Both the position numbers and the translations under genes were made by a program. Below, piece after piece: positions 7,422 through 12,940 of a stretch of DNA of 23,656 nt. The stretch is from a virus. The notes beneath the pieces are model-generated. The model had not been told where the DNA came from and searched no databases. It saw only the letters and a list, made by a program, of their open reading frames with translations. The stretch is taken from IMG/VR virus record IMGVR_UViG_3300007522_000064, positions 1 through 23,656 of that record; one strand, 5' to 3'. Positions within the stretch are counted from its first letter, which is position 1, and the number at the start of each line of letters is the position of its first letter.

Positions 7422-7561
7422 TGAAAAAATCTATTATGAAAAAGTTGCTGAACAGTCTGTAACCCGCTTGCGAGTGGATATGGATGGAGCAACGAAACTT
7501 GTTAGAATTTTACGGTAAGTTAAGAATTGATATTGAAACGGAAGAATATTATGAAGATTAA
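7418..7561 (+). pseudogene. Interrupted copy of the LLEFYGxLRID gene
   Basis: From ATG 7418 the frame reads MMKKSIMKKLLNSL and then TAA at 7460-7462. The same frame continues as EWIWMEQRNLLEFYGKLRID and on to ETEEYYED before TAA at 7559-7561. This second part closely matches the 49-residue product of 6622-6771, and overall length is about the same. An in-frame stop therefore interrupts what looks like a duplicated gene. The 13-residue N-terminal peptide may still be translated. The end overlaps the start of the 7551 gene. Confidence 0.6.
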
Positions 7562-8270
7562 GATTGGAAACTATACAAATTGGTTTGGACCCTACCAACT
7601 AGCAGAAAAATTGTGCTTCTGGGCTAAGCCTGTAGAAGGCGAATACGGTATAAAAAGCAAACCTGGCTGGGTGCACAACTTTGGTGAATGGTTAGCACAC
7701 GGCAGCGTAGAGCCCGACGCAAAAGTAGGTGATATTACCAGCTGGAATCGTGAGCGTCACACCACTTTATTATCAAAGTTGTTGAGTTGGATTCACAGCA
7801 AGCAGCATCGTACAATTGAGGTACGCATAGATCGATGGGATACTTGGAGTATGGATCATACTCTTGGCTACATCATCCTACCTATGCTTGTACAACTAAA
7901 AGCAACTAAACACGGTGCTCCTTATGTTGACTCGAAGGATGTGCCCAAAGAACTACATGGCAAGAAACTTACCAAGGAGCAGAAAAACCAAGGTGAAGTT
8001 GACAACAAACATTTCGAACGCTGGGACTGGGTGCTGAACGAAATGATCTTTGCTTTTGAAACTAAGGTAGGCGACGACCGTTGGGAAGAACAGTTTGAAA
8101 CTGGAGGAAGTGATCTACAGTGGAAGACACTTGAAGGCGGCATGAGCCAAATGATTGACGGTCCTAATCACACCAAAGTATATGATTGGGAAGGGCGCAA
8201 GAAATACCAAGAACGTATTTCAAACGGGTTTAGATTGTTTGGAAAATATTTTGAGAATTTGTGGGATTAG
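7551..8270 (+). CDS. Conserved phage hypothetical protein (NWFGPYQLAEKLCFW family)
   Basis: A 239-residue protein with a strongly conserved-looking N-terminus (GNYTNWFGPYQLAEKLCFW), GEWLAHGS, WDTWSMDHTLGYIILPML and KHFERWDWVLNEMIFAFE, and a C-terminal NGFRLFGKYFENLWD. I recognise the family as widespread in marine and soil tailed phages without assigned function; virion-associated or replication roles are guesses. ATG 7551 is preferred over TTG 7527 because it has AGAAG upstream and begins the family's usual N-terminus. Confidence 0.9.
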   Translation: MKIKIGNYTNWFGPYQLAEKLCFWAKPVEGEYGIKSKPGWVHNFGEWLAHGSVEPDAKVGDITSWNRERHTTLLSKLLSWIHSKQHRTIEVRIDRWDTWSMDHTLGYIILPMLVQLKATKHGAPYVDSKDVPKELHGKKLTKEQKNQGEVDNKHFERWDWVLNEMIFAFETKVGDDRWEEQFETGGSDLQWKTLEGGMSQMIDGPNHTKVYDWEGRKKYQERISNGFRLFGKYFENLWD

Positions 8271-8406
8271 TCTGCTAGCACTTGTACTAACAGGATGTTC
8301 TACAGCAATAGCAATAGTAGACGTTACTGCTAGTACAGTAATATATGCTGGCAAAACAGTAATCAATACTGTTGACGCTATCACACCAAATATAGTAAAC
8401 GATTAG
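8251..8406 (+). CDS. Small lipoprotein (NF038104-like)
   Basis: From TTG 8251 a 51-residue product: a short hydrophobic signal (ISLLALVLTGC) with a lipobox LTGC at residues 13-16, then STAIAIVDVTASTVIYAGKT and an AITPNIVND tail. This pattern fits small lipoproteins of proteobacteria annotated NF038104. It would be exported and lipid-anchored; a role in superinfection exclusion or lysis (compare Rz1) is inference. GGAA lies six bases before TTG 8251; TTG 8239 is an alternative start. It overlaps the preceding gene by 20 bases in another frame. Confidence 0.65.
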   Translation: MRICGISLLALVLTGCSTAIAIVDVTASTVIYAGKTVINTVDAITPNIVND

Positions 8407-8815
8407 GCACTCTCTAGGCACATCAGAACCCCATTTGGTCGAGGCAGCTCGACTCGCTAAAATCCTGCCGAGGTAAAGCTCGTTGCCGGTGGAGTAGCGT
8501 GTTCACCCCTTTGCGTCAAGCAAACATCTCCTAAACACTATAACACCTAGGAACGAGGTTATAGATAGCATACGTGCTATGTCAGTGCAGGTAAGGAAAA
8601 GACTAGAGTCCTTGGAGATGCATTTAAAATACCTGTTTCCAAAGTCTATGGCTGGATACGACTCACATGAAGTTATCCAAAAGTTAGATGGGACCTGTGA
8701 AGGTTCCGTCTGACTGAAATGATCTACATGAAATTATATTAAATCATTATTAAGAAGACAAAATACGATATGGCGATTAGCCATAGAGTTGTTTCGTGCA
8801 AACGAAACAATAATA
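8407..8815 (+). ncRNA. Candidate large structured non-coding RNA
   Basis: About 410 bases without a credible gene but with closely packed perfect or near-perfect stems. GTCGAG 8438-8443 / CTCGAC 8448-8453. CTATAAC 8538-8544 / GTTATAG 8558-8564, directly abutting ATAGCA 8565-8570 / TGCTAT 8575-8580 (loop UACG). CAGGTA 8588-8593 / TACCTG 8630-8635. TGGATA 8653-8658 / TATCCA 8674-8679. An 11-pair stem 8686-8696 / 8701-8711 with a GUGA loop. TATGGC 8769-8774 / GCCATA 8780-8785. A 9-pair stem 8789-8797 / 8802-8810 with a GCAA loop. No tmRNA, RNase P or group I intron signature was seen. Strand is inferred from the neighbours; ends and promoter are not defined. Confidence 0.6.
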
Positions 8816-8816
8816 G

Positions 8817-8845
8817 TTGACAATGATTCATAATGATAGTATACT
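8817..8845 (+). promoter_or_regulatory. Sigma70-type promoter upstream of 8873
   Basis: TTGACA at 8817-8822, a 17-base spacer and TATACT at 8840-8845, immediately after the GCAA-loop hairpin at 8789-8810. It should drive the 8873, 9112, clpP and BI-1 genes. Confidence 0.88.
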
Positions 8846-8872
8846 AAATAAACAAATAAGATTGAGATTATT

Positions 8873-9115
8873 ATGACTGGTATGTTTGATATTACTAATC
8901 CACAAGTTAAGGTATTAGTAGAACTTGCAAAAGAATGTGCGATATCTGATCCAATTGATTGGGGTGTATTGAGCATAACAGAAGACCAGGCCTATGTAAT
9001 GATGGCAGCTCATGTGCTAGAAATGGAAAGAAATAACTTGACAGATGCAGCAATCATTGTTAAACTAATGGTAGAGAACTTTGTTTTGAATCTCAAACTG
9101 TTAGGAAAAAAATGA
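8873..9115 (+). CDS. Small hypothetical protein
   Basis: An 80-residue, mostly helical acidic protein (VKVLVELAKECAISDPIDWG, AYVMMAAHVLEMERNNL). First gene behind the 8817-8845 promoter; it overlaps the next gene by four bases. No family recognised. Confidence 0.75.
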   Translation: MTGMFDITNPQVKVLVELAKECAISDPIDWGVLSITEDQAYVMMAAHVLEMERNNLTDAAIIVKLMVENFVLNLKLLGKK

Positions 9116-9339
9116 AAACTGTATTTGATAAAACAGCAATATTAACTAATACTCGCAATGCACAAAGCGTAGAAGCAGAAGTTGACGACGTGCGTGAGCA
9201 CGATTCACTAAATGCATTCGTTGCAAACACTAAAATCCATATGAAATGGAACGGTAAAATTTACGTAGGTAATATAGCAGGTATGGAATTTACCACACTT
9301 GGACCAAAACAACATACAACTAAACAAGGAAGATATTAA
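9112..9339 (+). CDS. Small hypothetical protein
   Basis: A 75-residue protein with a predicted beta-rich C-terminal half ([20 protein letters not shown]). Coupled to the previous gene by an ATGA overlap and ending one base before the clpP start, so it belongs to the same operon. No function recognised. Confidence 0.75.
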   Translation: MKTVFDKTAILTNTRNAQSVEAEVDDVREHDSLNAFVANTKIHMKWNGKIYVGNIAGMEFTTLGPKQHTTKQGRY

Positions 9340-9340
9340 T

Positions 9341-9955
9341 ATGCTAGTACCAATGGTAGTAGAACAAACCTCAGCTGGCGAACGTAGTTATGATATTTAT
9401 AGTCGCTTGATGAAAGACCGTATCGTTATGCTTAACGGTCAAGTAGAAGATAACATGGCTAACTTGATTGTAGCGCAGATGTTGTTTCTAGAGTCAGACA
9501 ATCCTGACAAAGACATTAACTTGTATATTAATAGCCCAGGTGGTGCAGTAACAGCAGGTCTTGCAATTTATGATACTATGCAGTACATCAAATGCGATGT
9601 GCGTACTATTGTAATGGGCCAAGCGTGTAGCATGGGTTCATTCCTAGCACAAGCGGGTACAGCAGGCAAGCGGGTAGTACTACCGGAGAGTCGTACAATG
9701 ATCCACCGTGTTAGCTCAGGCACACGCGGCACTAGCGGTAGTGTACATGTACAAGAACTACAGTTTGAAGATGCTATCCGTTCAATGGAAGAGTCAAAGA
9801 AAATCAACGTTCGTTTGACAGAACTGTATGTTCGTCATAACTCAAAAGGTAAACAGTATGCTGAACTGTTTGAAACTATGAAGTTTGACACATTCTTAAA
9901 TGCAGCTGAAGCAGTTGAGTATGGTCTTGCTGATATGGTTGTAGATAAACGATAA
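9341..9955 (+). CDS. clpP: ClpP-like serine protease
   Basis: ClpP forms a tetradecameric chamber that degrades proteins fed by ClpA/ClpX. The 204-residue product has the whole fold: [38 protein letters not shown], and the catalytic Ser97 in GQACSMGSF, His122 in MIHRVSSG and Asp183 in [18 protein letters not shown]. Length matches bacterial ClpP (about 200). ATG 9341 follows AAGGA and is chosen because the longer frame would run into the previous gene. With all catalytic residues present it is probably active, alone or mixed with host subunits. In phages, ClpP-like proteins can also be prohead proteases, but no capsid genes are nearby. Confidence 0.93.
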   Translation: MLVPMVVEQTSAGERSYDIYSRLMKDRIVMLNGQVEDNMANLIVAQMLFLESDNPDKDINLYINSPGGAVTAGLAIYDTMQYIKCDVRTIVMGQACSMGSFLAQAGTAGKRVVLPESRTMIHRVSSGTRGTSGSVHVQELQFEDAIRSMEESKKINVRLTELYVRHNSKGKQYAELFETMKFDTFLNAAEAVEYGLADMVVDKR

Positions 9956-9967
9956 AAGGAAATATAA

Positions 9968-10642
9968 ATGTACGCAACAACAAGTTATAGAGACGCTTCT
10001 GCAATCAATGAAGCAATGGGCAGAGTTTATTCTCAGATGGGCATTGCTGTGTTTATCAGCATGCTGGTCAGTTACTATGTAGGAACTAGCCCAGAGCTAT
10101 TGCAATTCTTTTTTACAGGAATGCTAAAATGGGTGGTTATATTTGCACCATTAGCCGCAATCCTTGTGATGAGTTTTGCCAGTGCTAATTTCAGCAAGTC
10201 GGGACTACAGATGTTTCTGTATGCGTTTGCTGGCTTAATGGGATTGAGTTTTGCTACAATCTTTGCAGTCTACACAATGGGCAGTATCTTTACAGCCTTT
10301 ATGGGTGCAGGGGTGCTGTTTGGCACTATGAGCATTTACGGATATTTTACTAAAAAGGATCTAAGCTCAATGGGACAGATGATGATTGTAGGATTAATTG
10401 CAATTATTATTGCCAGTGTTGTGAACATCTTTATTGGTAGTACACTAATGCAGATGGTTATCTCAGCTATTGCTATCATTGTGTTCTTGGGCTTGACTGC
10501 ATATGACACACAGCGTATCCGTGAAATGGTAAGTGTAGGTGGCGACACCGGCAAACAAGAAGTCATGGGCGCACTAACACTGTACCTAGACTTTATCAAC
10601 TTGTTTATTCACTTGCTACAACTATTTGGAAATAGGAAATAA
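9968..10642 (+). CDS. Bax inhibitor-1 / YccA family membrane protein
   Basis: A 224-residue protein with about seven predicted membrane helices, for example MGIAVFISMLVSYYV, MMIVGLIAIIIASVVNIFIG and AIAIIVFLGLTAYDTQRI. It ends in the family hallmark ALTLYLDFINLFIHLLQLFG. Bacterial members include YccA, which binds and restrains the membrane protease FtsH, and calcium-leak channels such as YetJ. The gene follows clpP by 12 bases, behind AAAAGGAAAT, so the two are co-expressed. Protection of phage proteins from FtsH, or control of membrane integrity, is inference. Confidence 0.93.
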   Translation: MYATTSYRDASAINEAMGRVYSQMGIAVFISMLVSYYVGTSPELLQFFFTGMLKWVVIFAPLAAILVMSFASANFSKSGLQMFLYAFAGLMGLSFATIFAVYTMGSIFTAFMGAGVLFGTMSIYGYFTKKDLSSMGQMMIVGLIAIIIASVVNIFIGSTLMQMVISAIAIIVFLGLTAYDTQRIREMVSVGGDTGKQEVMGALTLYLDFINLFIHLLQLFGNRK

Positions 10643-10644
10643 AA

Positions 10645-10830
10645 ATGTCTATTAAGTATGAAGATCACGTTCCACAACCTAAAGACCCTAGTAAGTTCCA
10701 CTTTTATGTAAGTCTTGCTAAAAGTGCAGTACGTATTGCTGCAGGTGGATTTTTAATTATGGGCAACTTTGTAGTTGCAGGTGCTCTGCTAATTGCAGCA
10801 GAAGTATTAGGTATTGTGGAGGAACTATGA
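10645..10830 (+). CDS. Small membrane protein
   Basis: A 61-residue protein with a polar N-terminus (KYEDHVPQPKDPSKFHFYVS) and two closely spaced hydrophobic segments (VRIAAGGFLIMGNFVVAGAL, LIAAEVLGIVEEL). Two bases after the BI-1 stop and overlapping the next gene, so it may act with the BI-1 protein; that is inference. Confidence 0.8.
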   Translation: MSIKYEDHVPQPKDPSKFHFYVSLAKSAVRIAAGGFLIMGNFVVAGALLIAAEVLGIVEEL

Positions 10831-11159
10831 CAGAGGTCCAAGATACAGTAGCAGCTCTTAAAGGTATCCCAACACGAGAAAAACTGATGGAGATGCTGCG
10901 CAAGGAAGTAGTTGAAGTAACATTCCTAAAACTTGACGGTGAGGAACGCAGGATGCCTTGCACTCTTAAGCCAAGCCTGCTACCAGCAGTTGCTAAAGAA
11001 GATCCGCTAACACAAAAGAAGGTTCGCGAGATTTCAGACAAGGTTATAGCAGTATGGGCAGTTGGATCGAACGGCTTTCGTAGCTTTCGATACGATCGTG
11101 TAACTAAGGTAGAAGTTTTACTTAACATGTGTATACTTGAAACAACAAGTAACGGTTGA
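10827..11159 (+). CDS. DUF2693 / WYL_2-like SH3-barrel protein
   Basis: A 110-residue protein. The core EVVEVTFLKLDGEERRMPCT, then VIAVWAVGSNGFRSFRYDRV, fits the small beta-barrel family DUF2693 (WYL_2), common in T4-like phages and of unknown role. The ATG overlaps the previous stop; TGGAGG is the ribosome binding site. Its stop lies inside the -35 box of the next promoter (11156-11161). Confidence 0.8.
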   Translation: MTEVQDTVAALKGIPTREKLMEMLRKEVVEVTFLKLDGEERRMPCTLKPSLLPAVAKEDPLTQKKVREISDKVIAVWAVGSNGFRSFRYDRVTKVEVLLNMCILETTSNG

Positions 11160-11184
11160 CAGCAGCCTCTTTCTATTGTATAAT
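11156..11184 (+). promoter_or_regulatory. Sigma70-type promoter with embedded inverted repeat
   Basis: TTGACA at 11156-11161, a 17-base spacer and TATAAT at 11179-11184. The 14-base left arm of an inverted repeat occupies most of the spacer (see 11165-11213). Confidence 0.9.
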
Positions 11185-11213
11185 GGTAATATAATAAAGC
11201 AATAGAAAGAGGC
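11165..11213 (+). promoter_or_regulatory. 14-bp inverted repeat over promoter and ribosome binding site
   Basis: GCCTCTTTCTATTG (11165-11178) is the perfect reverse complement of CAATAGAAAGAGGC (11200-11213). The left arm sits between -35 and -10; the right arm contains AGAGG, the ribosome binding site for ATG 11218. Readthrough RNA from upstream would hide the site in a 14-pair stem, while RNA starting near 11191 would lack the left arm and stay open. A DNA operator is the other reading. Confidence 0.7.
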
Positions 11214-11217
11214 ACAT

Positions 11218-11811
11218 ATGAAATATAACGATAAAGTAATACTTACAGATGTAGATGGTTGTCTACTCAATTGGGAATACGCCTTTATGTGCTGGATGGA
11301 ACAGCATGGACACACTGCGATTGAAGGTGGTAATCTGTTGTATGATATAGCGCAACAATATGATATCACACAAAGTCAAGCATGGCAACAGGTTAAAATT
11401 TTTAACGAGAGTGCTGTAATGGGATTTCTTCCTGCATTGCGTGATGCAATATACTATGTTAAACGTTTGCATGAAGAACATGGATATGTGTTCCGTTGCA
11501 TTACAAGTATGAGTCTTGATCCTAATGCTAAGAAACTACGCCAAATGAACTTAGAAAAGTTGTTTGGTAAAACAGCATTTGAAGAGCTCGTGTGTTTGGA
11601 TACCGGAGCAGACAAAGACGATGCACTTGCACCTTACAAAGATAGTGGCTTGTGGTGGATTGAAGACAAGATGTCAAACGCAGTTGCAGGACTTAACGTA
11701 GGATTGCGTCCGATATTAATCGAACACGGTTTTAACATGAACGACACTGTACCACCAGGTATTACTAAAGTTGTTAACTGGAAAGAAATTTATCATCTAA
11801 TCATTAACTAA
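11218..11811 (+). CDS. HAD-family phosphatase
   Basis: A 197-residue protein. Motif I is DVDG (Asp11 nucleophile, Asp13 general acid) in ILTDVDGCLLNWEYAF; motif II is CITSMS (residues 95-99); the metal-binding motif is WWIEDK (Asp150). This is the order of HAD hydrolases, and size and layout resemble phage 5'-nucleotidase or deoxynucleotidase-like members. Substrate unknown; nucleotide or sugar phosphates are possible. It has its own promoter and a leader with a ribosome-site-masking repeat, so it is probably timed separately from the upstream genes. Confidence 0.88.
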   Translation: MKYNDKVILTDVDGCLLNWEYAFMCWMEQHGHTAIEGGNLLYDIAQQYDITQSQAWQQVKIFNESAVMGFLPALRDAIYYVKRLHEEHGYVFRCITSMSLDPNAKKLRQMNLEKLFGKTAFEELVCLDTGADKDDALAPYKDSGLWWIEDKMSNAVAGLNVGLRPILIEHGFNMNDTVPPGITKVVNWKEIYHLIIN

Positions 11812-11863
11812 TAGTTTTATTGTCAAATGGCTAAATAAATTATAACAAAGGAAAGTAAGTTCA

Positions 11864-11953
11864 ATGAAACTAACGCTAACAACAGTAGAATATTCGACAC
11901 TAGGATCAAGTAATCCAGGTGCGGATGTCTGCGGGGTTTGCAAAGTTAAGTAG
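11864..11953 (+). CDS. 29-residue peptide with CGVC motif
   Basis: MKLTLTTVEYSTLGSSNP then GADVCGVCKVK, preceded by AAAGGAAAG at a fair distance and followed 20 bases later by a clear terminator. The CxxC near the C-terminus after a polar leader is reminiscent of modified-peptide precursors or redox and metal sites, but no maturation enzyme is visible nearby. It may simply be a small phage peptide. Confidence 0.45.
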   Translation: MKLTLTTVEYSTLGSSNPGADVCGVCKVK

Positions 11954-11973
11954 AACGTACTACTAAATTTTAC

Positions 11974-12006
11974 AAGCCCTTAGCAGAAATGTTAGGGGCT
12001 TTTTTT
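11974..12006 (+). terminator. Intrinsic terminator
   Basis: AAGCCCTTA (11974-11982) pairs with TAGGGGCTT (11993-12001; one G.U pair), followed by a run of T to 12006. It closes the HAD/29-residue-peptide unit and insulates the tRNA promoters. Confidence 0.88.
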
Positions 12007-12019
12007 ATGGAGGCACACT

Positions 12020-12067
12020 ATGACAGCAGAAGAATACTGGAAATGGATACATGCAAATGTTCAATAA
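12020..12067 (+). CDS. Very small ORF (15 residues)
   Basis: MTAEEYWKWIHANVQ behind a strong AGGAGG-like site (ATGGAGG, seven bases before the ATG). It could be a peptide, or the surviving start of a lost gene. Evidence is only the ribosome site and the plausible composition. Confidence 0.3.
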   Translation: MTAEEYWKWIHANVQ

Positions 12068-12081
12068 AGGCAAAAAAACAG

Positions 12082-12110
12082 TTGACAGAGTGAGAAAGTT
12101 CGCATATACT
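12082..12110 (+). promoter_or_regulatory. tRNA operon promoter P1
   Basis: TTGACA at 12082-12087, a 17-base spacer and TATACT at 12105-12110. First of three stacked promoters before the tRNA array. Confidence 0.88.
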
Positions 12111-12188
12111 AGTGACATACTGTAGCAATACAGCAGGCAATAGGTTAAAAAGTGTTGTAAAAATACAACAAAAAAGTTAGGAAATTAG

Positions 12189-12217
12189 TTGACATGTTCA
12201 TCGTAACATGTTATAAT
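12189..12217 (+). promoter_or_regulatory. tRNA operon promoter P2 with operator-like dyad
   Basis: TTGACA at 12189-12194, a 17-base spacer and TATAAT at 12212-12217. ACATGTT (12192-12198) and AACATGT (12205-12211) form a 7-bp dyad with a 6-base centre inside the promoter. Confidence 0.9.
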
Positions 12218-12275
12218 GAATACATAGCAACAAAGAACAGTAGTTTAGAGTTGCTAAGAAGATTAAAAATAACAG

Positions 12276-12304
12276 TTGACATGTTCATTGTAACATGTTA
12301 TACT
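12276..12304 (+). promoter_or_regulatory. tRNA operon promoter P3 with the same dyad
   Basis: TTGACA at 12276-12281, a 17-base spacer and TATACT at 12299-12304. The dyad ACATGTT (12279-12285) / AACATGT (12292-12298) repeats the one in P2; the centres differ by one base (CATCGT and CATTGT). P2 and P3 are 87 bases apart. Confidence 0.9.
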
Positions 12305-12314
12305 AAACACTAGT

Positions 12315-12344
12315 AAGCAGCAATGCTTGCACGTTCTTTAACAA
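12315..12344 (+). promoter_or_regulatory. rrn-like boxB hairpin and boxA antitermination site
   Basis: A hairpin AAGCA-GCAA-TGCTT (12315-12328) is followed three bases later by CGTTCTTTAACAA (12332-12344) and ATTTA. From memory, the E. coli rRNA leader reads TGCTCTTTAACAATTTA here, and has the same order of hairpin then boxA. In bacteria boxA RNA binds NusB-NusE (S10) and lets polymerase resist Rho on untranslated rRNA. A role for the phage tRNA transcript is inferred from sequence and position. Confidence 0.75.
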
Positions 12345-12361
12345 TTTAGATACAATATTTT

Positions 12362-12434
12362 AGTGCTAGTCGCAAGGCTAACACTGTAAGTAGAGTGGTG
12401 TATGCACCAACATACACCACTAAACTCTGCTTAC
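12362..12434 (+). other. Leader hairpins, probable processing stem
   Basis: Two hairpins follow boxA. The first is AGTG/CACT with TAGTC/GGCTA inside and a GCAA loop (12362-12385). The second is long: GTAAGTAGAG (12386-12395) pairs with CTCTGCTTAC (12425-12434; one U.G) and TGGTGTATG (12396-12404) with CATACACCA (12411-12419), about 19 pairs with a 5-base bulge. A stem of this length could be an RNase III-type processing site as in rRNA precursors. Its 3' strand can also pair with 12528-12534. Confidence 0.65.
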
Positions 12435-12534
12435 ACATACACACAAATGCTTAGGCCAGGCAGATGTAGCGGATTACAGCTGGGCTCAAAGTTCAGTGGG
12501 CAGGTTCAATTCCTGTGAGTGTGTATTTGTAAGC
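12429..12534 (+). tRNA. tRNA-like element, possible Leu(CAA)
   Basis: It has a T-arm (GCAGG-TTCAATT-CCTGT, 12499-12515) and an anticodon-like arm CTGGG-CTCAAAG-TTCAG (12480-12496) that would read CAA. The closing stem is far longer than an acceptor stem: GCTTACA-c-ATACACAC (12429-12444) with GTGTGTAT-t-TGTAAGC (12519-12534). The D region is about 15 bases too long and there is no encoded CCA. Either a very divergent tRNA or a tRNA-derived structural element. Confidence 0.45.
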
Positions 12535-12542
12535 AAAGTTTA

Positions 12543-12572
12543 TTCCTCAGTAGCTCAGTTGGTAGAGCGCAC
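12543..12572 (+). pseudogene. 5' half of a tRNA gene
   Basis: TTCCTCAGTAGCTCAG followed by TTGGTAGAGC is a textbook acceptor 5' strand plus D-arm, but the sequence turns A/T-rich (12573-12589) before an anticodon arm, and a complete tRNA starts at 12590. No matching 3' half (expected CTGAGGA) was found. Confidence 0.6.
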
Positions 12573-12589
12573 CATAAATTTAGTTTTAT

Positions 12590-12672
12590 TCCACGAGAGC
12601 CGCCGGGTGTGGCAGCAGACTGTTAATCTGTGTCGAAAGACTAGCTGGGTTCGAGTCCTAGTCGTGGAGCCC
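12590..12672 (+). tRNA. tRNA-Asn(GTT) with long variable arm
   Basis: Acceptor TCCACGA/TCGTGGA, anticodon arm GCAGA-CTGTTAA-TCTGT (anticodon GTT at 12622-12624), T-arm CTGGG-TTCGAGT-CCTAG and discriminator G as in Asn tRNAs. The variable region is long, with a hairpin GTC-GAAA-GAC (12632-12641), normally a mark of Leu/Ser/Tyr tRNAs. The last three bases are CCC, not CCA. Confidence 0.85.
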
Positions 12673-12687
12673 TTGATAAATATCTAT

Positions 12688-12768
12688 ATGTATAAATGTA
12701 TAGAATGTAGTAAATCTTTTGCCAGTATTATGGCACTAAGTGGTCACAGTTTAAAGACCCGTTGGTAG
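12688..12768 (+). pseudogene. Zinc-finger fragment, endonuclease remnant
   Basis: A 26-residue frame, MYKCIECSKSFASIMALSGH followed by SLKTRW, has the C-x2-C...F...L-x2-H pattern seen at the N-terminus of the 14134 endonuclease (C4, C7, H20). It sits between two tRNA genes and stops right after the finger. It is probably the scar of a tRNA-associated homing endonuclease gene. Confidence 0.5.
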
Positions 12769-12807
12769 TTTGGAAACGAACAGAACTGACGGAGATGAAG
12801 TTAATAT

Positions 12808-12899
12808 AGTGAGTTGGATGAGAGGTTTAAATCAGCACCCTGCTAAGGTGCAGTTCGTAGTAATATGGGCCGTGGGTTCAAATCCCACACTCACTGCCA
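12808..12899 (+). tRNA. tRNA-Ser(GCT)
   Basis: Acceptor AGTGAGT/ACTCACT, anticodon arm GCACC-CTGCTAA-GGTGC (GCT at 12842-12844), long variable arm as expected for Ser, T-arm GTGGG-TTCAAAT-CCCAC, discriminator G and encoded CCA. Confidence 0.95.
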
Positions 12900-12940
12900 G
12901 CCGTAAGGGTCACAGGGTTCGACTCCCTGACGCTCCGCCA
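12900..12940 (+). pseudogene. 3' half of a tRNA gene
   Basis: Directly after the CCA of tRNA-Ser(GCT) comes a variable loop, T-arm CAGGG-TTCGACT-CCCTG, acceptor 3' strand ACGCTCC, discriminator G and CCA, with no 5' half. This looks like a deletion fusing two tRNA genes. Confidence 0.7.

Noticed and set aside
7418-7561. Stop-codon readthrough (recoding) at TAA 7460
   Set aside because: All recognised genes use TAA, TAG and TGA as normal stops, so decay is the simpler reading.
8407-8815. tmRNA, RNase P RNA or group I intron in the structured gap
   Set aside because: None of the conserved sequence blocks of these RNAs could be found by eye; kept as an unidentified structured RNA.
10757-11215. 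152-codon minus-strand frame
   Set aside because: It lies across the DUF2693-like gene and a clear plus-strand promoter; composition is not protein-like.
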